Assembly: GCF_041504345.1 (NCBI RefSeq)
Contig: NZ_CP167895.1
Coordinates: 62,001-126,000, forward strand
Origin: Vibrio sp. BS-M-Sm-2
GTDB lineage: Bacteria; Pseudomonadota; Gammaproteobacteria; Enterobacterales; Vibrionaceae
Length of the DNA stretch: 64,000 nt
Direction of reading: 5' to 3'
The translations under genes and the position numbers were made by a program. Shown here in pieces: positions 7,857 through 16,751 of this stretch. The notes beneath the pieces are model-generated. The model had not been told where the DNA came from and searched no databases. It was given only the letters and a program-made list of their open reading frames with translations. Each line of letters begins with the position of its first letter. The first letter of the stretch is position 1.

Positions 7857-9163
7857 CTGTTTGTTGCATATTTCTTGGGTTTCAGTTTTACCCAGCGAGG
7901 ATAGCTTCTATCTTCTCTTCGGGGTGGTAGGATAAACATAGATACTTGCTGTAATAACACTTCATAGTGTTTAGGTAGTTTTCCCGGGCTCGTTAAAGGT
8001 AAAGCAGCGAAGTATTGAGTCACAGCCATGGCACTACTCGTAAAGCTTAATTGATTCGGCCAGATGCTATCTAACTTACTCGCTGCTTTTGTCATAACCT
8101 GCCTTATAAGGTTATAGGCTAACAAAATTCCCCAGAGCTCCTGTTTGACCATATCTGGCCGCTTACTTCGCAATGTATACTCACTATCCAGCAAGGTTTG
8201 CTTCATTTCCCGATAGCCTAATTCGATCTCCCAACGATAGCGATAGAGCTCTACGATGTCTTCACCAGGAAAGCGCAACCCATCACACATTGATGTAAGT
8301 ACCTGATATTCCTTACCCTTGATAATTTTCGATACTAACCTTGCTTCTATTGTCTCAGGGAGATCACTGAACTTCTTTCTTGCCTGAGGTGTTGTTTTTA
8401 TGGCAACGATAGCGTCACTCCGGCTGTATTTATGGACGACTTCATACTGAAAGTCCTTTCTCACAGGGAGCATCCAATGCCTTTCTTGACCTACTTTGTT
8501 CCAACGATTAAGCAGCCCTAAAGAGTAATATCCTTTATCAAAAATAGTCAGAGAATGATTTGGTGTTTGCTCGATGAGCTCTTCTGCGAGCCGCATTTCG
8601 CTGGTGCGATAGTCAGAGAATGCACTATCGATTAGTTGATGACTTGTAAGCTCCATCAAGCAAACCATACGTACCTTAGGGTAAATATTTTCAGATGATT
8701 GATTACGCTGTGCTTTAAATTCTTGATGATTTTCAGGTGTATCTGTTGTTCTCCAAACGACACCATCGACGGAGAGAAGGTTTAATCCACACCAAGTTTC
8801 GAAGTTAGACGCTTGATAGCTATGCGCTGCCATCTTCTTAAAGACTTGCTTTACACCTTCTTCACCTAATCTCTGCCTCGCTTGAACAACAGCACTTGGT
8901 GCAACAAAGCGTTGTTTGTCTGGCAGGACAATATCGAGTTGGTTAGCGATATCCCAAACAGATTGTTGACGAAAGAGACTCATTCCAACAACGGACCAAA
9001 GTACTGCTTCCAAAGGTAACCGCCTTCTTCTAACGGTTGCTACGCCAGCTTGCTCAAAGCCTTGCTGGATAAGCTCTGGACTAAGAATGTCAGAGTATTT
9101 GTCAAAGTGATGGAAGGTATTACATGACCGAAAAGTATTAGCAAGTTGGCTTTCTAAAGACAT
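7832..9163 (-). CDS. IS4-family transposase
   Basis: 443 aa, full length for the family. The N-terminal domain (RRRRLPLEAVLWSVVGMSLF) and the DDE core are recognisable: the first Asp is in LLSVDGVVWR, the second in LTIFDKGYYS, and the catalytic Glu in the Y-x2-R-W-x-I-E-x-x-Y-R-E-M-K signature (YRYRWEIELGYREMK, the YREK-type motif of IS4 elements). The stop codon falls within the terminal inverted repeat. No frameshift is seen, so it is probably active. It points the same way as the flanking sulfatase and maturase genes. Confidence 0.95.
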   Translation of the reverse strand: MSLESQLANTFRSCNTFHHFDKYSDILSPELIQQGFEQAGVATVRRRRLPLEAVLWSVVGMSLFRQQSVWDIANQLDIVLPDKQRFVAPSAVVQARQRLGEEGVKQVFKKMAAHSYQASNFETWCGLNLLSVDGVVWRTTDTPENHQEFKAQRNQSSENIYPKVRMVCLMELTSHQLIDSAFSDYRTSEMRLAEELIEQTPNHSLTIFDKGYYSLGLLNRWNKVGQERHWMLPVRKDFQYEVVHKYSRSDAIVAIKTTPQARKKFSDLPETIEARLVSKIIKGKEYQVLTSMCDGLRFPGEDIVELYRYRWEIELGYREMKQTLLDSEYTLRSKRPDMVKQELWGILLAYNLIRQVMTKAASKLDSIWPNQLSFTSSAMAVTQYFAALPLTSPGKLPKHYEVLLQQVSMFILPPRREDRSYPRWVKLKPKKYATNRKNASQLN

Positions 9164-9165
9164 AA

Positions 9166-9199
9166 AAAATCCGATATTAGTTTCCTAATATCGGATTTT
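9166..9199. other. 15-bp perfect hairpin just upstream of the transposase start
   Basis: AAAATCCGATATTAG (9166-9180) pairs with CTAATATCGGATTTT (9185-9199). In the transposase direction it is followed directly by a T-run and the ATG. Such structures in IS elements limit transposase expression from external readthrough transcripts. Confidence 0.7.
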
Positions 9200-9256
9200 G
9201 AAGCCTTTTGAGGATCGGTCAAATGATCTCACAAATTTCTTAACTGATCGGCATTA

Positions 9257-9267
9257 GTCACTAGGAC
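9257..9267. repeat. Right 11-bp target-site duplication of the IS
   Basis: GTCACTAGGAC, identical to 7812-7822. It continues directly into the right arm of the interrupted terminator hairpin (9265-9277). Confidence 0.85.
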
Positions 9268-9277
9268 CGCTCTTTTT
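9265..9277. terminator. Right arm of the interrupted terminator hairpin
   Basis: GACCGCTCTTTTT, the perfect complement of 7802-7814. The two arms are now about 1.45 kb apart, so the hairpin is unlikely to work as a terminator for the sulfatase transcript. Confidence 0.8.
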
Positions 9278-9374
9278 AGGGGTTTATCAACTTTTCAGCG
9301 GGGGCTGATTTGACTCACCTATCAACTAAAAAATATGACTTTATTGATCAATATTATTAGCTAGTCACTCAATA

Positions 9375-10955
9375 TTATTGGTATTGAGCGCGCTGCCAGA
9401 TTTGCATCTTATCGGCGATTTTGTCGATAGAGAAAGAACCTGGAACTTGGCGTGGTGGAAATTCTTGGAATGTTTTCAAGAACTGGAATGTGTAAGCCGC
9501 ACCCAAGTACATGTATGGAAGGTGCTCTACACGCCACTGTTGGTAGCCTACGCCATCTTTATGCGCATTCTCATATGGGTCTTGGCGTAGGTTAAAGATG
9601 TAAGGGAAACGCAGCTCTTCGAACTGGCACTGCCACGTTTCAACACCATGACACTCGTTCACAGTGAACATCACTTTCCAGTCGCCCATACGAACGGCTG
9701 AAATATGACCATCATCAGCTGCATAAACGAAGCCCTTACGAGGCCACTCAACAGAGTTGTCTGCTGTTGTGTTATTACCTTTCTTAAGAGCCGGCATTAA
9801 ATCAAAGCCATCTAGATGAACTTTGTACTCTTTACCATTAAGTTTTTTGCCTTTTTTCAGGTCAGCAACAATGTTTTTCTCACCAGCTGCACCCAGGAAT
9901 GTTGGAGCCCAGTCATTGTGCGCTGCAATTTCGTTTGCAACAGAGCCCGCAGGGATTTTGTTCGGCCAGCGCATCATTGCTGGTACACGGAAACCACCTT
10001 CCCACGTTGAGTTCTTCTCACCGTAGTAACGAGATGTTGCGCCATCGGGCCAAGACCATTTCTCTGCACCGTTATCAGTGGTGTACGAAACGATTGTGTT
10101 GTCTGCAATTTTAAGTTCATCTAGTTTATCAAGCAGTTGACCGACCATGTTATCGTGTTCAACTAGACCGTCCCCATAAAGGCCACCACGTTTTGACAAG
10201 CCTTTAGACTCTTCTTTCAAGTGGGTCCAAACGTGCATGCGCGTTGAGTTAAACCATACGAAGAATGGTTTTTTCTCTTTATGAGCGCGGTCGATAAAGT
10301 CTAATGCACCTTCTAGGAACTCTTCATCCACAGTTTCCATACGTTTAATCGTTAGAGCACCTGTATCTTCGATACGACCATCAGCGTATGAATGAATAAC
10401 GCCACGCGGGCCAAAACGCTTCTTAAATCCGGGCGCTTGTGGGTAATCTGGGTGTTCTGGTTCTTCTTCTGCATTCAGGTGGTAAAGACTACCCATGAAC
10501 TCATCAAAACCATTAGCCGTTGGTAAGTGCTCATCTCGGTCACCAAGATGGTTTTTACCAAATTGCCCTGTCATGTAACCCTTGGCCTTGAGCATCGTTG
10601 CGATTGTAGGATCTTCTTGGCGCATACCTTCAGCAGCGCCTGGCATGCCTACTTTTGTCAAACCCGTACGCATTGGGTGTTGGCCTGTGATGAATGCACT
10701 ACGACCCGCTGTACAAGAGTTTTCACCGTAGAAGTCAGTAAACAACACGCCTTCGTTTGCAATACGATCAATATTCGGAGTCCAGTGACCAGCTTGACCA
10801 CGTGTATATGCCGAAATATTGTCGATACCAATATCATCACCCCAGATAGCTAGGATGTTAGGGCGGCTCGTATCCGTCGTCGCATAACTTGCCATTGCAG
10901 TTGATGCAAGCGCGGCGCCCATCGCAAGTTGTAGGAAGGTTTTCTTTTTGAACAT
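9375..10955 (-). CDS. Exported arylsulfatase-type sulfatase, Cys-type (S1 family)
   Basis: 526 aa with a Sec signal peptide ending near ASYA (residues 23-26). The alkaline-phosphatase-superfamily metal site is visible in NILAIWGDDIG, and the catalytic motif is SCTAGRSAFITG: a cysteine to be converted to formylglycine, with A-G-R in place of the usual P-S-R. YTTDNGAEKWSWP supplies the later D-N metal ligands. It hydrolyses a sulfate ester in the periplasm; the natural substrate cannot be told from sequence. The cysteine form and the nearby maturase gene fit together. The promoter region carries the shared palindrome at 11029-11048, and the IS broke its terminator. Confidence 0.92.
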   Translation of the reverse strand: MFKKKTFLQLAMGAALASTAMASYATTDTSRPNILAIWGDDIGIDNISAYTRGQAGHWTPNIDRIANEGVLFTDFYGENSCTAGRSAFITGQHPMRTGLTKVGMPGAAEGMRQEDPTIATMLKAKGYMTGQFGKNHLGDRDEHLPTANGFDEFMGSLYHLNAEEEPEHPDYPQAPGFKKRFGPRGVIHSYADGRIEDTGALTIKRMETVDEEFLEGALDFIDRAHKEKKPFFVWFNSTRMHVWTHLKEESKGLSKRGGLYGDGLVEHDNMVGQLLDKLDELKIADNTIVSYTTDNGAEKWSWPDGATSRYYGEKNSTWEGGFRVPAMMRWPNKIPAGSVANEIAAHNDWAPTFLGAAGEKNIVADLKKGKKLNGKEYKVHLDGFDLMPALKKGNNTTADNSVEWPRKGFVYAADDGHISAVRMGDWKVMFTVNECHGVETWQCQFEELRFPYIFNLRQDPYENAHKDGVGYQQWRVEHLPYMYLGAAYTFQFLKTFQEFPPRQVPGSFSIDKIADKMQIWQRAQYQ

Positions 10956-11028
10956 AGCTCAAGACCTTTTGTAATTTTAAAAGTAATTTCTTTCCGTGAG
11001 CTATTATTTAAGAAACATGATTTTGGGT

Positions 11029-11048
11029 AATCAGTAGTATTACTGATT
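11029..11048. promoter_or_regulatory. Palindromic regulatory site 2 (sulfatase / luxR-type intergenic region)
   Basis: AATCAGTA-GTAT-TACTGATT, a perfect inverted repeat with 8-bp arms and a 4-bp centre. It lies 74 bp from the sulfatase start and 124 bp from the divergent regulator, so it can serve either promoter. Best copy of the five-site family. Confidence 0.75.
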
Positions 11049-11171
11049 TAAATGATAGTGATATATCAAACGTTGGCGATAATATTCGGTTATATAATGA
11101 AACGTTTGACGAGTAGCCCTAAAAAACGCTAGTTTGTTTAGTATTATTACTGTTGAGGCTGATTATTTTTG

Positions 11172-11951
11172 ATGACAAATACCACTAAAATATCTTTTGA
11201 AGACCTAGTGACGGAACAATCCGACGCATTAATTGGCTCGCCTCCCAAAGATTTTGACATGACTTGGCAAAGAATCGCGCACTCTGTATTAGATTGGTTT
11301 GACATTGATAGAGTCACGCTTTTTCCCAACTCAATGATCATGCTAAACGACGGAAAGACCGTTACTATCGCTCGTGAGGGAGTTCCAGAGCTCAACCCTC
11401 AAAGTTTTATCAGTGGCAACTACCTCGACTATCTAAAACAGCTCAGAACCAAAAAACGTTGGCTGACATTTAGCGAACAAGATATGAGTGACCACAAGAT
11501 ATCCGTCCTCAGAACACTGTATACGGAAGGTGGGCGTTGGCATGGCATCATCCCTCTGAAACTGTTTGGTCAAGATTGGGGGGCGCTATCCTTTTCCAGA
11601 TTTAACAATGAGTTATCGCCACTATCAGATCAAGACATGAAACGTCTCAAACTTATTTGTGATATTTGGCTGTGTTATTGGCAGCACTCAACAATGGCTC
11701 GAAACCTAAAACAAGACAAAGCGACTAATGCAAATGAAGGTGAGAAGCTTCTTCTATTATCACCTAAGCAGTGCTCTGTATTAACACTGCTCGCTCAAGG
11801 GTTTACCGCAAAACAGTGTGCAGAAAAGCTATTCTTAAGCCCCCGAACCATCGAATCTCATAAATATCGTATGATCGACATATTAGAGCTTGAGAACAAT
11901 ACAGAACTCATTCAGTTCGCACTTCGTAATGGCCTAGGAATCGAACAATAA
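11172..11951 (+). CDS. LuxR-family transcriptional regulator with GAF-like sensor domain
   Basis: 259 aa from ATG 11172 (a TTG lies directly before it). The C-terminal 65 residues are a LuxR/FixJ helix-turn-helix: LSPKQCSVLTLLAQGFTAKQ then AEKLFLSPRTIESHKYRMID. The N-terminal 170 residues look like a GAF-type domain (WGALSFSRFNNELSPLSDQD), so it senses a small molecule rather than being a phosphorylated response regulator. It is divergent from the sulfatase and is the best candidate to bind the palindromes at 7741, 11029, 12028, 13231 and 14945, since 5+5-bp palindromes suit a LuxR dimer. The ligand is unknown, possibly the sulfatase substrate or product. Confidence 0.88.
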   Translation: MTNTTKISFEDLVTEQSDALIGSPPKDFDMTWQRIAHSVLDWFDIDRVTLFPNSMIMLNDGKTVTIAREGVPELNPQSFISGNYLDYLKQLRTKKRWLTFSEQDMSDHKISVLRTLYTEGGRWHGIIPLKLFGQDWGALSFSRFNNELSPLSDQDMKRLKLICDIWLCYWQHSTMARNLKQDKATNANEGEKLLLLSPKQCSVLTLLAQGFTAKQCAEKLFLSPRTIESHKYRMIDILELENNTELIQFALRNGLGIEQ

Positions 11952-11993
11952 CCTTCCTAACTATACTAACACTTCCAACATTCTACTAAGTAG

Positions 11994-12023
11994 GACGCCT
12001 GTTACTTCCAAATAATAGGCGTT
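11994..12023 (+). terminator. Probable terminator of the LuxR-type gene
   Basis: ACGCCT (11995-12000) pairs with AGGCGT (12017-12022), with further TTA/TAA pairing inside, followed by a short T-rich stretch. It ends 5 bp before palindrome site 3. Confidence 0.55.
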
Positions 12024-12027
12024 ATTT

Positions 12028-12041
12028 CCGTAATACTACTG
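12028..12041. promoter_or_regulatory. Palindromic regulatory site 3 (SDR promoter)
   Basis: CCGTA-ATAC-TACTG followed by ATTAC. Read on the minus strand it matches site 1 closely (AATCAGTAGTATTACGGA). It lies 154 bp upstream of the SDR start. Confidence 0.7.
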
Positions 12042-12195
12042 ATTACAAAAGCAAGCTCATAAATTAATTTAAAGTATCAGTAAACCTATTATCTCAATAT
12101 GTTTCTAATGACTATCAGCCCTTCATTTGATAAAAGTGCAAACGTCGCGGCATATAATAAGGTTTGCTTCCCAATTACTTTCTTGGAGCTTATCT

Positions 12196-13023
12196 ATGTT
12201 AATCAAAAATGTTCTTGTTACTGGGGCCTCATCAGGTATTGGCAAAGATCTGGTCATTGCGCTACTCAAGCAAGGTCACACCGTTTACTGCGGTGCTAGA
12301 CGCGTTGAAAACATGCACGATTTGAGAATATTGGGAGCACACGTTTTAGAGATCGATGTCCGTGATGAAGAGCAGGTAAATGCTGCTGTAACCCAAATGA
12401 TCTCAGAAGTAGGCAATATTGATATTGTTTATTCTAATGCTGGTTACCCAATCGCAGGCCCTGTTGAAGAAACACCGATAGAAAAAGTACACGCCCTCTT
12501 CGATACTAACGTTTACGGCGCTGCGCGTGTTGCAAGAGCTGTATTACCTCACATGCGAGAAAGAAACCAAGGCCGCATCATTTTTACTACCTCTATTGCT
12601 GCGCGTGTCTCCACCAGCATGAACTCTTGGTACTCCGCGACAAAACATGCATTAAACGGCATGGCAAAAGGACTATCTCAAGAAGTCGCCGACTTTAATA
12701 TTCAAATCTCAACGATTGAACCGGGTTGTGTGCAAACAGAGCTTGATGCAATCCAACTACGGGATATGAAAGAAACCAATCAGCTTTCGGCTTATAAAGT
12801 GATCGTCGACAAATCTCATCAATTCTTACACGACGCGTATAGAAAAGGGGCAACGCCAGAATCAACCGTAAACCACATGCTAAAAGCAGGGTTTGATTCA
12901 AAACCCAAGCTTAGTTACCAAACCACACTAGACGCAAAGCTAATGACTTTCGTACAGCGAGTAATCGGTGAAAAAGCGCTAGGCTCTATATTTCTAAAAC
13001 TGATCAAGCGCACGTCAATTTAA
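12196..13023 (+). CDS. Short-chain dehydrogenase/reductase
   Basis: 275 aa from ATG 12196, chosen because GGAG at 12185-12188 is well spaced and the protein then starts MLIKNVLVTGASSGIGKDL as SDRs do; longer starts upstream add an atypical tail. TGASSGIG binds the dinucleotide, NAG follows in SNAGYP, and the catalytic Tyr/Lys are in YSATKHA. Probably an NAD(P)-dependent alcohol or ketone oxidoreductase in the cytoplasm. Its promoter carries site 3 of the palindrome family, so it likely handles the desulfated product or a related alcohol; the substrate is not deducible. Confidence 0.9.
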   Translation: MLIKNVLVTGASSGIGKDLVIALLKQGHTVYCGARRVENMHDLRILGAHVLEIDVRDEEQVNAAVTQMISEVGNIDIVYSNAGYPIAGPVEETPIEKVHALFDTNVYGAARVARAVLPHMRERNQGRIIFTTSIAARVSTSMNSWYSATKHALNGMAKGLSQEVADFNIQISTIEPGCVQTELDAIQLRDMKETNQLSAYKVIVDKSHQFLHDAYRKGATPESTVNHMLKAGFDSKPKLSYQTTLDAKLMTFVQRVIGEKALGSIFLKLIKRTSI

Positions 13024-13230
13024 ACTCGATAATACTTGAGCACTTAGCTTGAACACTTAAATTGCTAGCTGAATGGGAACATGGAGCTACCTTCAGCTAA
13101 TATTCGGATGCCCGCATTCATCCTCGAACCTACTTCCCCAAGGTTATCTACCGTTCCATTTCTCTTACCTGTCTTTTTCTTTTCCTTTTTCTAGAAAGTT
13201 GGCTCTTAGCAAAACCAACACGCACTTATA

Positions 13231-13244
13231 CCGTAATTCTACGG
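13231..13244. promoter_or_regulatory. Palindromic regulatory site 4 (transporter promoter)
   Basis: CCGTA-ATTC-TACGG, perfect 5-bp arms (A and T flanks extend it to 6 bp). It sits 139 bp upstream of the sodium-symporter-family gene in a 359-bp gap with no other recognised element. Confidence 0.65.
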
Positions 13245-13382
13245 TTTAGCTTCACGTTCACGCCCCATACACTGCACGGTGGTTTGAAGCAGTGCAACGT
13301 TCACAACTGCATATTGCTCTCATGACCATTAGTAAACGAAATCAAATTCAATCATTTTATTTAGAACACTTTCGGAGATGTT

Positions 13383-14810
13383 GTGGCGAGTAACCTTTCA
13401 CAATCAAGAGACACATGGGGATCAAAGCTAGGCTTTGTAATGGCAGCGGCAGGTTCTGCTGTGGGCCTTGGGAATATTTGGAAATTCCCCTATACCGCAG
13501 GTGAGAGCGGTGGCGGCGCCTTCGTTCTTATCTACTTAGCCTTTGTCATTTTCATTGGCTTTAGTGTCATGCTAACGGAATTTGCTATCGGTCGACATAC
13601 ACAAAAATCAGCCGTGGGTGCATTTAAAGCGACTGATCGACGCTGGACATTTACCGGCGTAATAAGCGTGGTAAGTGGACTGCTAATTATGGGGTTTTAC
13701 CCGGTTGTCGGTGGCTGGTCTATCGCTTACATCTATAAAATTGCCACAGGCTTACTCAACACTCCCCAACTAATAGGGGAAAACTTTACTGGCTTCATTT
13801 CTACACCAGTAGAGCCTTTAATGTGGATGAGTGTCTATCTCTTTTTGAATGTACTTATCGTCATGAAAGGTATTTCTGGCGGCATTGAAAAAGCAGGCAA
13901 GATCCTAATGCCAATGTTGTTCATGATCTTGGTGATCGTATCGATAAAAGGATTATCATTACCGGGTTCAAGCGCTGGCCTTAAGTTCTTATTTAGCCCT
14001 GACTTTTCTAAAGTAGACAGCAACGTTGTGCTTGCAGCACTCGGACAAGCCTTCTTCTCTTTAAGCCTAGCAACAGGTTGTATGATCACATACGGTAGCT
14101 ACCTAGAGAAAAAAGAGAACCTAGTACAAACGACGGCGATGGTCGTTGCTATGGACAGTGGCGTTGCTCTACTGGCTGGTATCGCAATGTTCCCTGCAAT
14201 GTTTGCATTTGGCATGGAGCCTGCTGCTGGCCCTGGCTTAGTTTTTGTTGTTGTACCTCAGCTGTTTGCAGAAATGGGTGGCGTGATCGGCTTACTATTC
14301 GCACTACTTTTCTTTGTAGGCCTTAGTGTTGCAGCACTCACTTCTTCTGTATCTCTTTTAGAGGTTGCGGTCTCGTACTTAATCGATGAGAAACAGATGA
14401 CACGCTTTAAAGCGGTACTGGTATCAAGCATTACGATGATCAGTATGTGTGTACTCTCTTCACTGTCACTGGGAGGTATTGGCCCTAAGTTATTCGATAC
14501 CGGCGTGTTCGATATCTTCGATCTATTGACTGACAAGATATTCTTAGCCGTTTGCGGCATGTTCATTTGTATCTTTGCAGGCTGGAGATTGAACAAAAAA
14601 GACCTAAAAAATGAGATCACCAACAATGGTGAAATTTCATTCCCTCTGTTTAACCTTTGGTACGGCTTAGTTAAATACATCATTCCTTTTGCAATCGCAA
14701 TCGTTGCTTTTATGGGCGTGAAAGCTGGTTTTGACAGCGGCAAAGGCGAAGTCATGTTAATGGGTATCGCATTTATCGCGCTCACCGCGGTAATTTCTAA
14801 ACGCTTCTAG
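13383..14810 (+). CDS. Neurotransmitter:sodium symporter (NSS/SNF) family transporter
   Basis: 475 aa with about 11-12 membrane segments. The family signature is at the N-terminus: WGSKLGFVMAAAGSAVGLGN then IWKFPY, which forms the Na+ and substrate sites in LeuT-type transporters. The start is GTG 13383, preceded by CGGAG; it begins MASNLSQSRDTWGSK as in other members. It imports an amino acid or amine with sodium. Site 4 of the palindrome family lies upstream, suggesting co-regulation with the sulfatase. The imported compound is unknown. Confidence 0.92.
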   Translation: MASNLSQSRDTWGSKLGFVMAAAGSAVGLGNIWKFPYTAGESGGGAFVLIYLAFVIFIGFSVMLTEFAIGRHTQKSAVGAFKATDRRWTFTGVISVVSGLLIMGFYPVVGGWSIAYIYKIATGLLNTPQLIGENFTGFISTPVEPLMWMSVYLFLNVLIVMKGISGGIEKAGKILMPMLFMILVIVSIKGLSLPGSSAGLKFLFSPDFSKVDSNVVLAALGQAFFSLSLATGCMITYGSYLEKKENLVQTTAMVVAMDSGVALLAGIAMFPAMFAFGMEPAAGPGLVFVVVPQLFAEMGGVIGLLFALLFFVGLSVAALTSSVSLLEVAVSYLIDEKQMTRFKAVLVSSITMISMCVLSSLSLGGIGPKLFDTGVFDIFDLLTDKIFLAVCGMFICIFAGWRLNKKDLKNEITNNGEISFPLFNLWYGLVKYIIPFAIAIVAFMGVKAGFDSGKGEVMLMGIAFIALTAVISKRF

Positions 14811-14841
14811 AATCTGCGTCGACTTAAAGCGATGAATAACG

Positions 14842-14874
14842 AAAGCCTGTCATCAAACGACAGGCTTTATTTTT
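14842..14874 (+). terminator. Rho-independent terminator after the NSS transporter
   Basis: AAAGCCTGTC (14842-14851) pairs with GACAGGCTTT (14859-14868), followed by ATTTTT. Confidence 0.85.
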
Positions 14875-14944
14875 GGCTTTCTACTCACTCACCTACCCTT
14901 TAAATTCGCTCTAGATCATATTTTTCTCGACTAAAAATCATGAC

Positions 14945-14958
14945 CCGTATTTTTACTG
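14945..14958. promoter_or_regulatory. Palindromic regulatory site 5 (DUF3302/HlyD operon promoter)
   Basis: CCGTA-TTTT-TACTG followed by ATTC. Same arms and 4-bp spacing as sites 1-4; 102 bp upstream of the DUF3302 start. Confidence 0.6.
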
Positions 14959-15060
14959 ATTCACTCGGTTTAGTAGCTCCGTACCATTTCTCCACTCGTT
15001 CACTATTCTTGAGTGAACTCGCTCTAGCTTAATTTTTCATTACCCCTTTTAGGAAGCTTT

Positions 15061-15384
15061 ATGAGTTTAATTAGCATGCCTTTCGTCGACACTGCGTTCG
15101 ACACTGGCTTACACGTAGTAGCAGGACTGGTACTGGTTGGTACTGTTTTAGGCGCGTTATATGCGTTTTGGAAGTTCCATGAACTACCTATCCATCACGC
15201 AGATAAAAAGAAACATGGTCAAATGGGGTTAGTCACCATTCTCACCTGGATAGGCTTTATCTGGCACTGGGTTTGGGTGCTGGCCGTTATTATCGCTTTT
15301 GTCGACACGGAAAAGAGCATACGCCGCATTCGTCATATTTGGCATGAAACCGCACCAACTCAAACTACAAAGGCAGGAGAATAA
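15061..15384 (+). CDS. DUF3302 inner-membrane protein, YiaW-like (copy 1)
   Basis: 107 aa with two membrane helices, about residues 14-37 and 56-80, the second containing WIGFIWHWVWVLAVIIAF. The family (E. coli YiaW) is always found next to a YiaV-type HlyD protein; function unknown. The HlyD gene begins 2 bp after its stop. A near-identical arrangement occurs at 22566-24133. Expression is probably tied to the sulfatase regulon through site 5. Confidence 0.85.
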   Translation: MSLISMPFVDTAFDTGLHVVAGLVLVGTVLGALYAFWKFHELPIHHADKKKHGQMGLVTILTWIGFIWHWVWVLAVIIAFVDTEKSIRRIRHIWHETAPTQTTKAGE

Positions 15385-15386
15385 CG

Positions 15387-16610
15387 ATGTTAGAGGGTTT
15401 AGCTGTTTGGGCTTTGTTTATTTATCTACTTCGCCTTGTTGGGGTGCCTTGGACAAAACCATTTAAAATGTTTGCTTATGGTGGTGGCTCTATCTGGCTT
15501 GTATTCGTATGGGTTGGCCTTATTACGTGGGCTCCGATGGATCTATCCGGCGGTTCCGTTGTGCAATCACCACATATTCAATTACGACCAGGTTCAACAC
15601 GAGTAACGGGCAATATTGAAGCCCTTCACATCTCACCGAACAGTGAAATTAAAAAGGGCCAGTTGATTTACGAGCTCGACGATGACTCATACGTTATCGC
15701 CGTTAACAAAGCAGAAGCGCAACTAGCGATTGCTGAAATGGCTCATAAAGCAGCTTTACAAGATATCGATATCGCAAAGACAAACTACCGAGCTTCGCTT
15801 GAAGATATTGAGATAATCAAGAACCAGATATCTGCAGCAAAACAAGACCTGACGCTAAAACAACGCACGCTAAAGCGCTATGTCGACCAGAATGCAAAAG
15901 TTAAAAAAACGATTACAGAAAGCGTCCTTGATCAACAACGAACAGCCGTTGAAGTTGCAAAGAACCAGCTCACGATCATTGAGTCGCAATATCAGAAGTC
16001 AGAAATTACGGCAAATAAAAACCTAAACCTAATCGAGAAATCACAAATTTCCGAGATCAGTAAACAGGCCGATCTTCAAAACAAGAAAGCCGCTCTCGCT
16101 CAATCAGAATGGGATTTGGCACAAACAAAGATCTACGCACCAAGCAATGGTTATGTCACCAACTTTATGGCTCGTGAAGGTCAATTTGTTGGTGCTATGC
16201 CTCGACTAAAAATGTACAGCGATGAGAAGTTTGTCTTGATGAGAATTAACCATCAAGCATTTAGAAACATCAAAGTTGGCCAAGAAGCCGAGTTTGCTAC
16301 CGCCATTTACCCGGGTAAAGTATTCAATGCTCACGTAGAAGGAATTGTTGAAGCGACAGGTGAGTCTCAAGGTTCTTTGCTTGCTCGTGAAACCAACGTG
16401 CGTGCAACAACAGGAAAGAACGTGATGAACAAGCACCACTTTGTTCGTCTGCGTATTACCGAACCTGAAGGCTACGACATTCCAGTCGGTGCCGTTGGAC
16501 TAGCTTGGGTTAACGCAGAGAAACCAATTCCATTCTTGAATTTCTTGAATGTCATTCGCGGCATCATCATCCGAATGAAAGCTCAAATTTACTTCATATA
16601 TAGCATGTAA
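15387..16610 (+). CDS. HlyD-family membrane-fusion protein, YiaV-like (copy 1)
   Basis: 407 aa. Two N-terminal membrane segments (about 5-20 and 30-47), then a biotinyl-lipoyl half near residues 65-105, a long coiled coil (about 105-235), the second lipoyl half (APSNGYVTNFMAREGQFVG) and a beta-barrel domain. This is the periplasmic adaptor of an export or envelope system. No matching ABC, RND or MFS pump is adjacent; its steady partner is DUF3302. Paralogue of 22910-24133. Confidence 0.88.
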   Translation: MLEGLAVWALFIYLLRLVGVPWTKPFKMFAYGGGSIWLVFVWVGLITWAPMDLSGGSVVQSPHIQLRPGSTRVTGNIEALHISPNSEIKKGQLIYELDDDSYVIAVNKAEAQLAIAEMAHKAALQDIDIAKTNYRASLEDIEIIKNQISAAKQDLTLKQRTLKRYVDQNAKVKKTITESVLDQQRTAVEVAKNQLTIIESQYQKSEITANKNLNLIEKSQISEISKQADLQNKKAALAQSEWDLAQTKIYAPSNGYVTNFMAREGQFVGAMPRLKMYSDEKFVLMRINHQAFRNIKVGQEAEFATAIYPGKVFNAHVEGIVEATGESQGSLLARETNVRATTGKNVMNKHHFVRLRITEPEGYDIPVGAVGLAWVNAEKPIPFLNFLNVIRGIIIRMKAQIYFIYSM

Positions 16611-16751
16611 GACCATGAATACATTTCATAAAATTTGTGATTTTGTAGATATTACGCATCGAAAAAAGAGTCAATTTATTCTACTTTCAGTATTCATTTA
16701 CCTCATTTCACATTGCGCTAAGTAGTGTACTAACAGCTATATAACCATATT

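Larger units (their letters stand above)
7823..9256 (-). mobile_element. IS4-family insertion sequence, 1434 bp, apparently complete
   Basis: The ends are 18-bp inverted repeats with 16 matches: TAATGCCAGTCAGTTAAG at 7823-7840 and TAATGCCGATCAGTTAAG on the minus strand from 9256. From memory these resemble the ends of E. coli IS4 (about 1.43 kb). The element carries a single intact transposase gene and is flanked by perfect 11-bp direct repeats, so insertion is recent or at least undecayed. Transcription-blocking hairpins lie at both ends. Confidence 0.9.
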
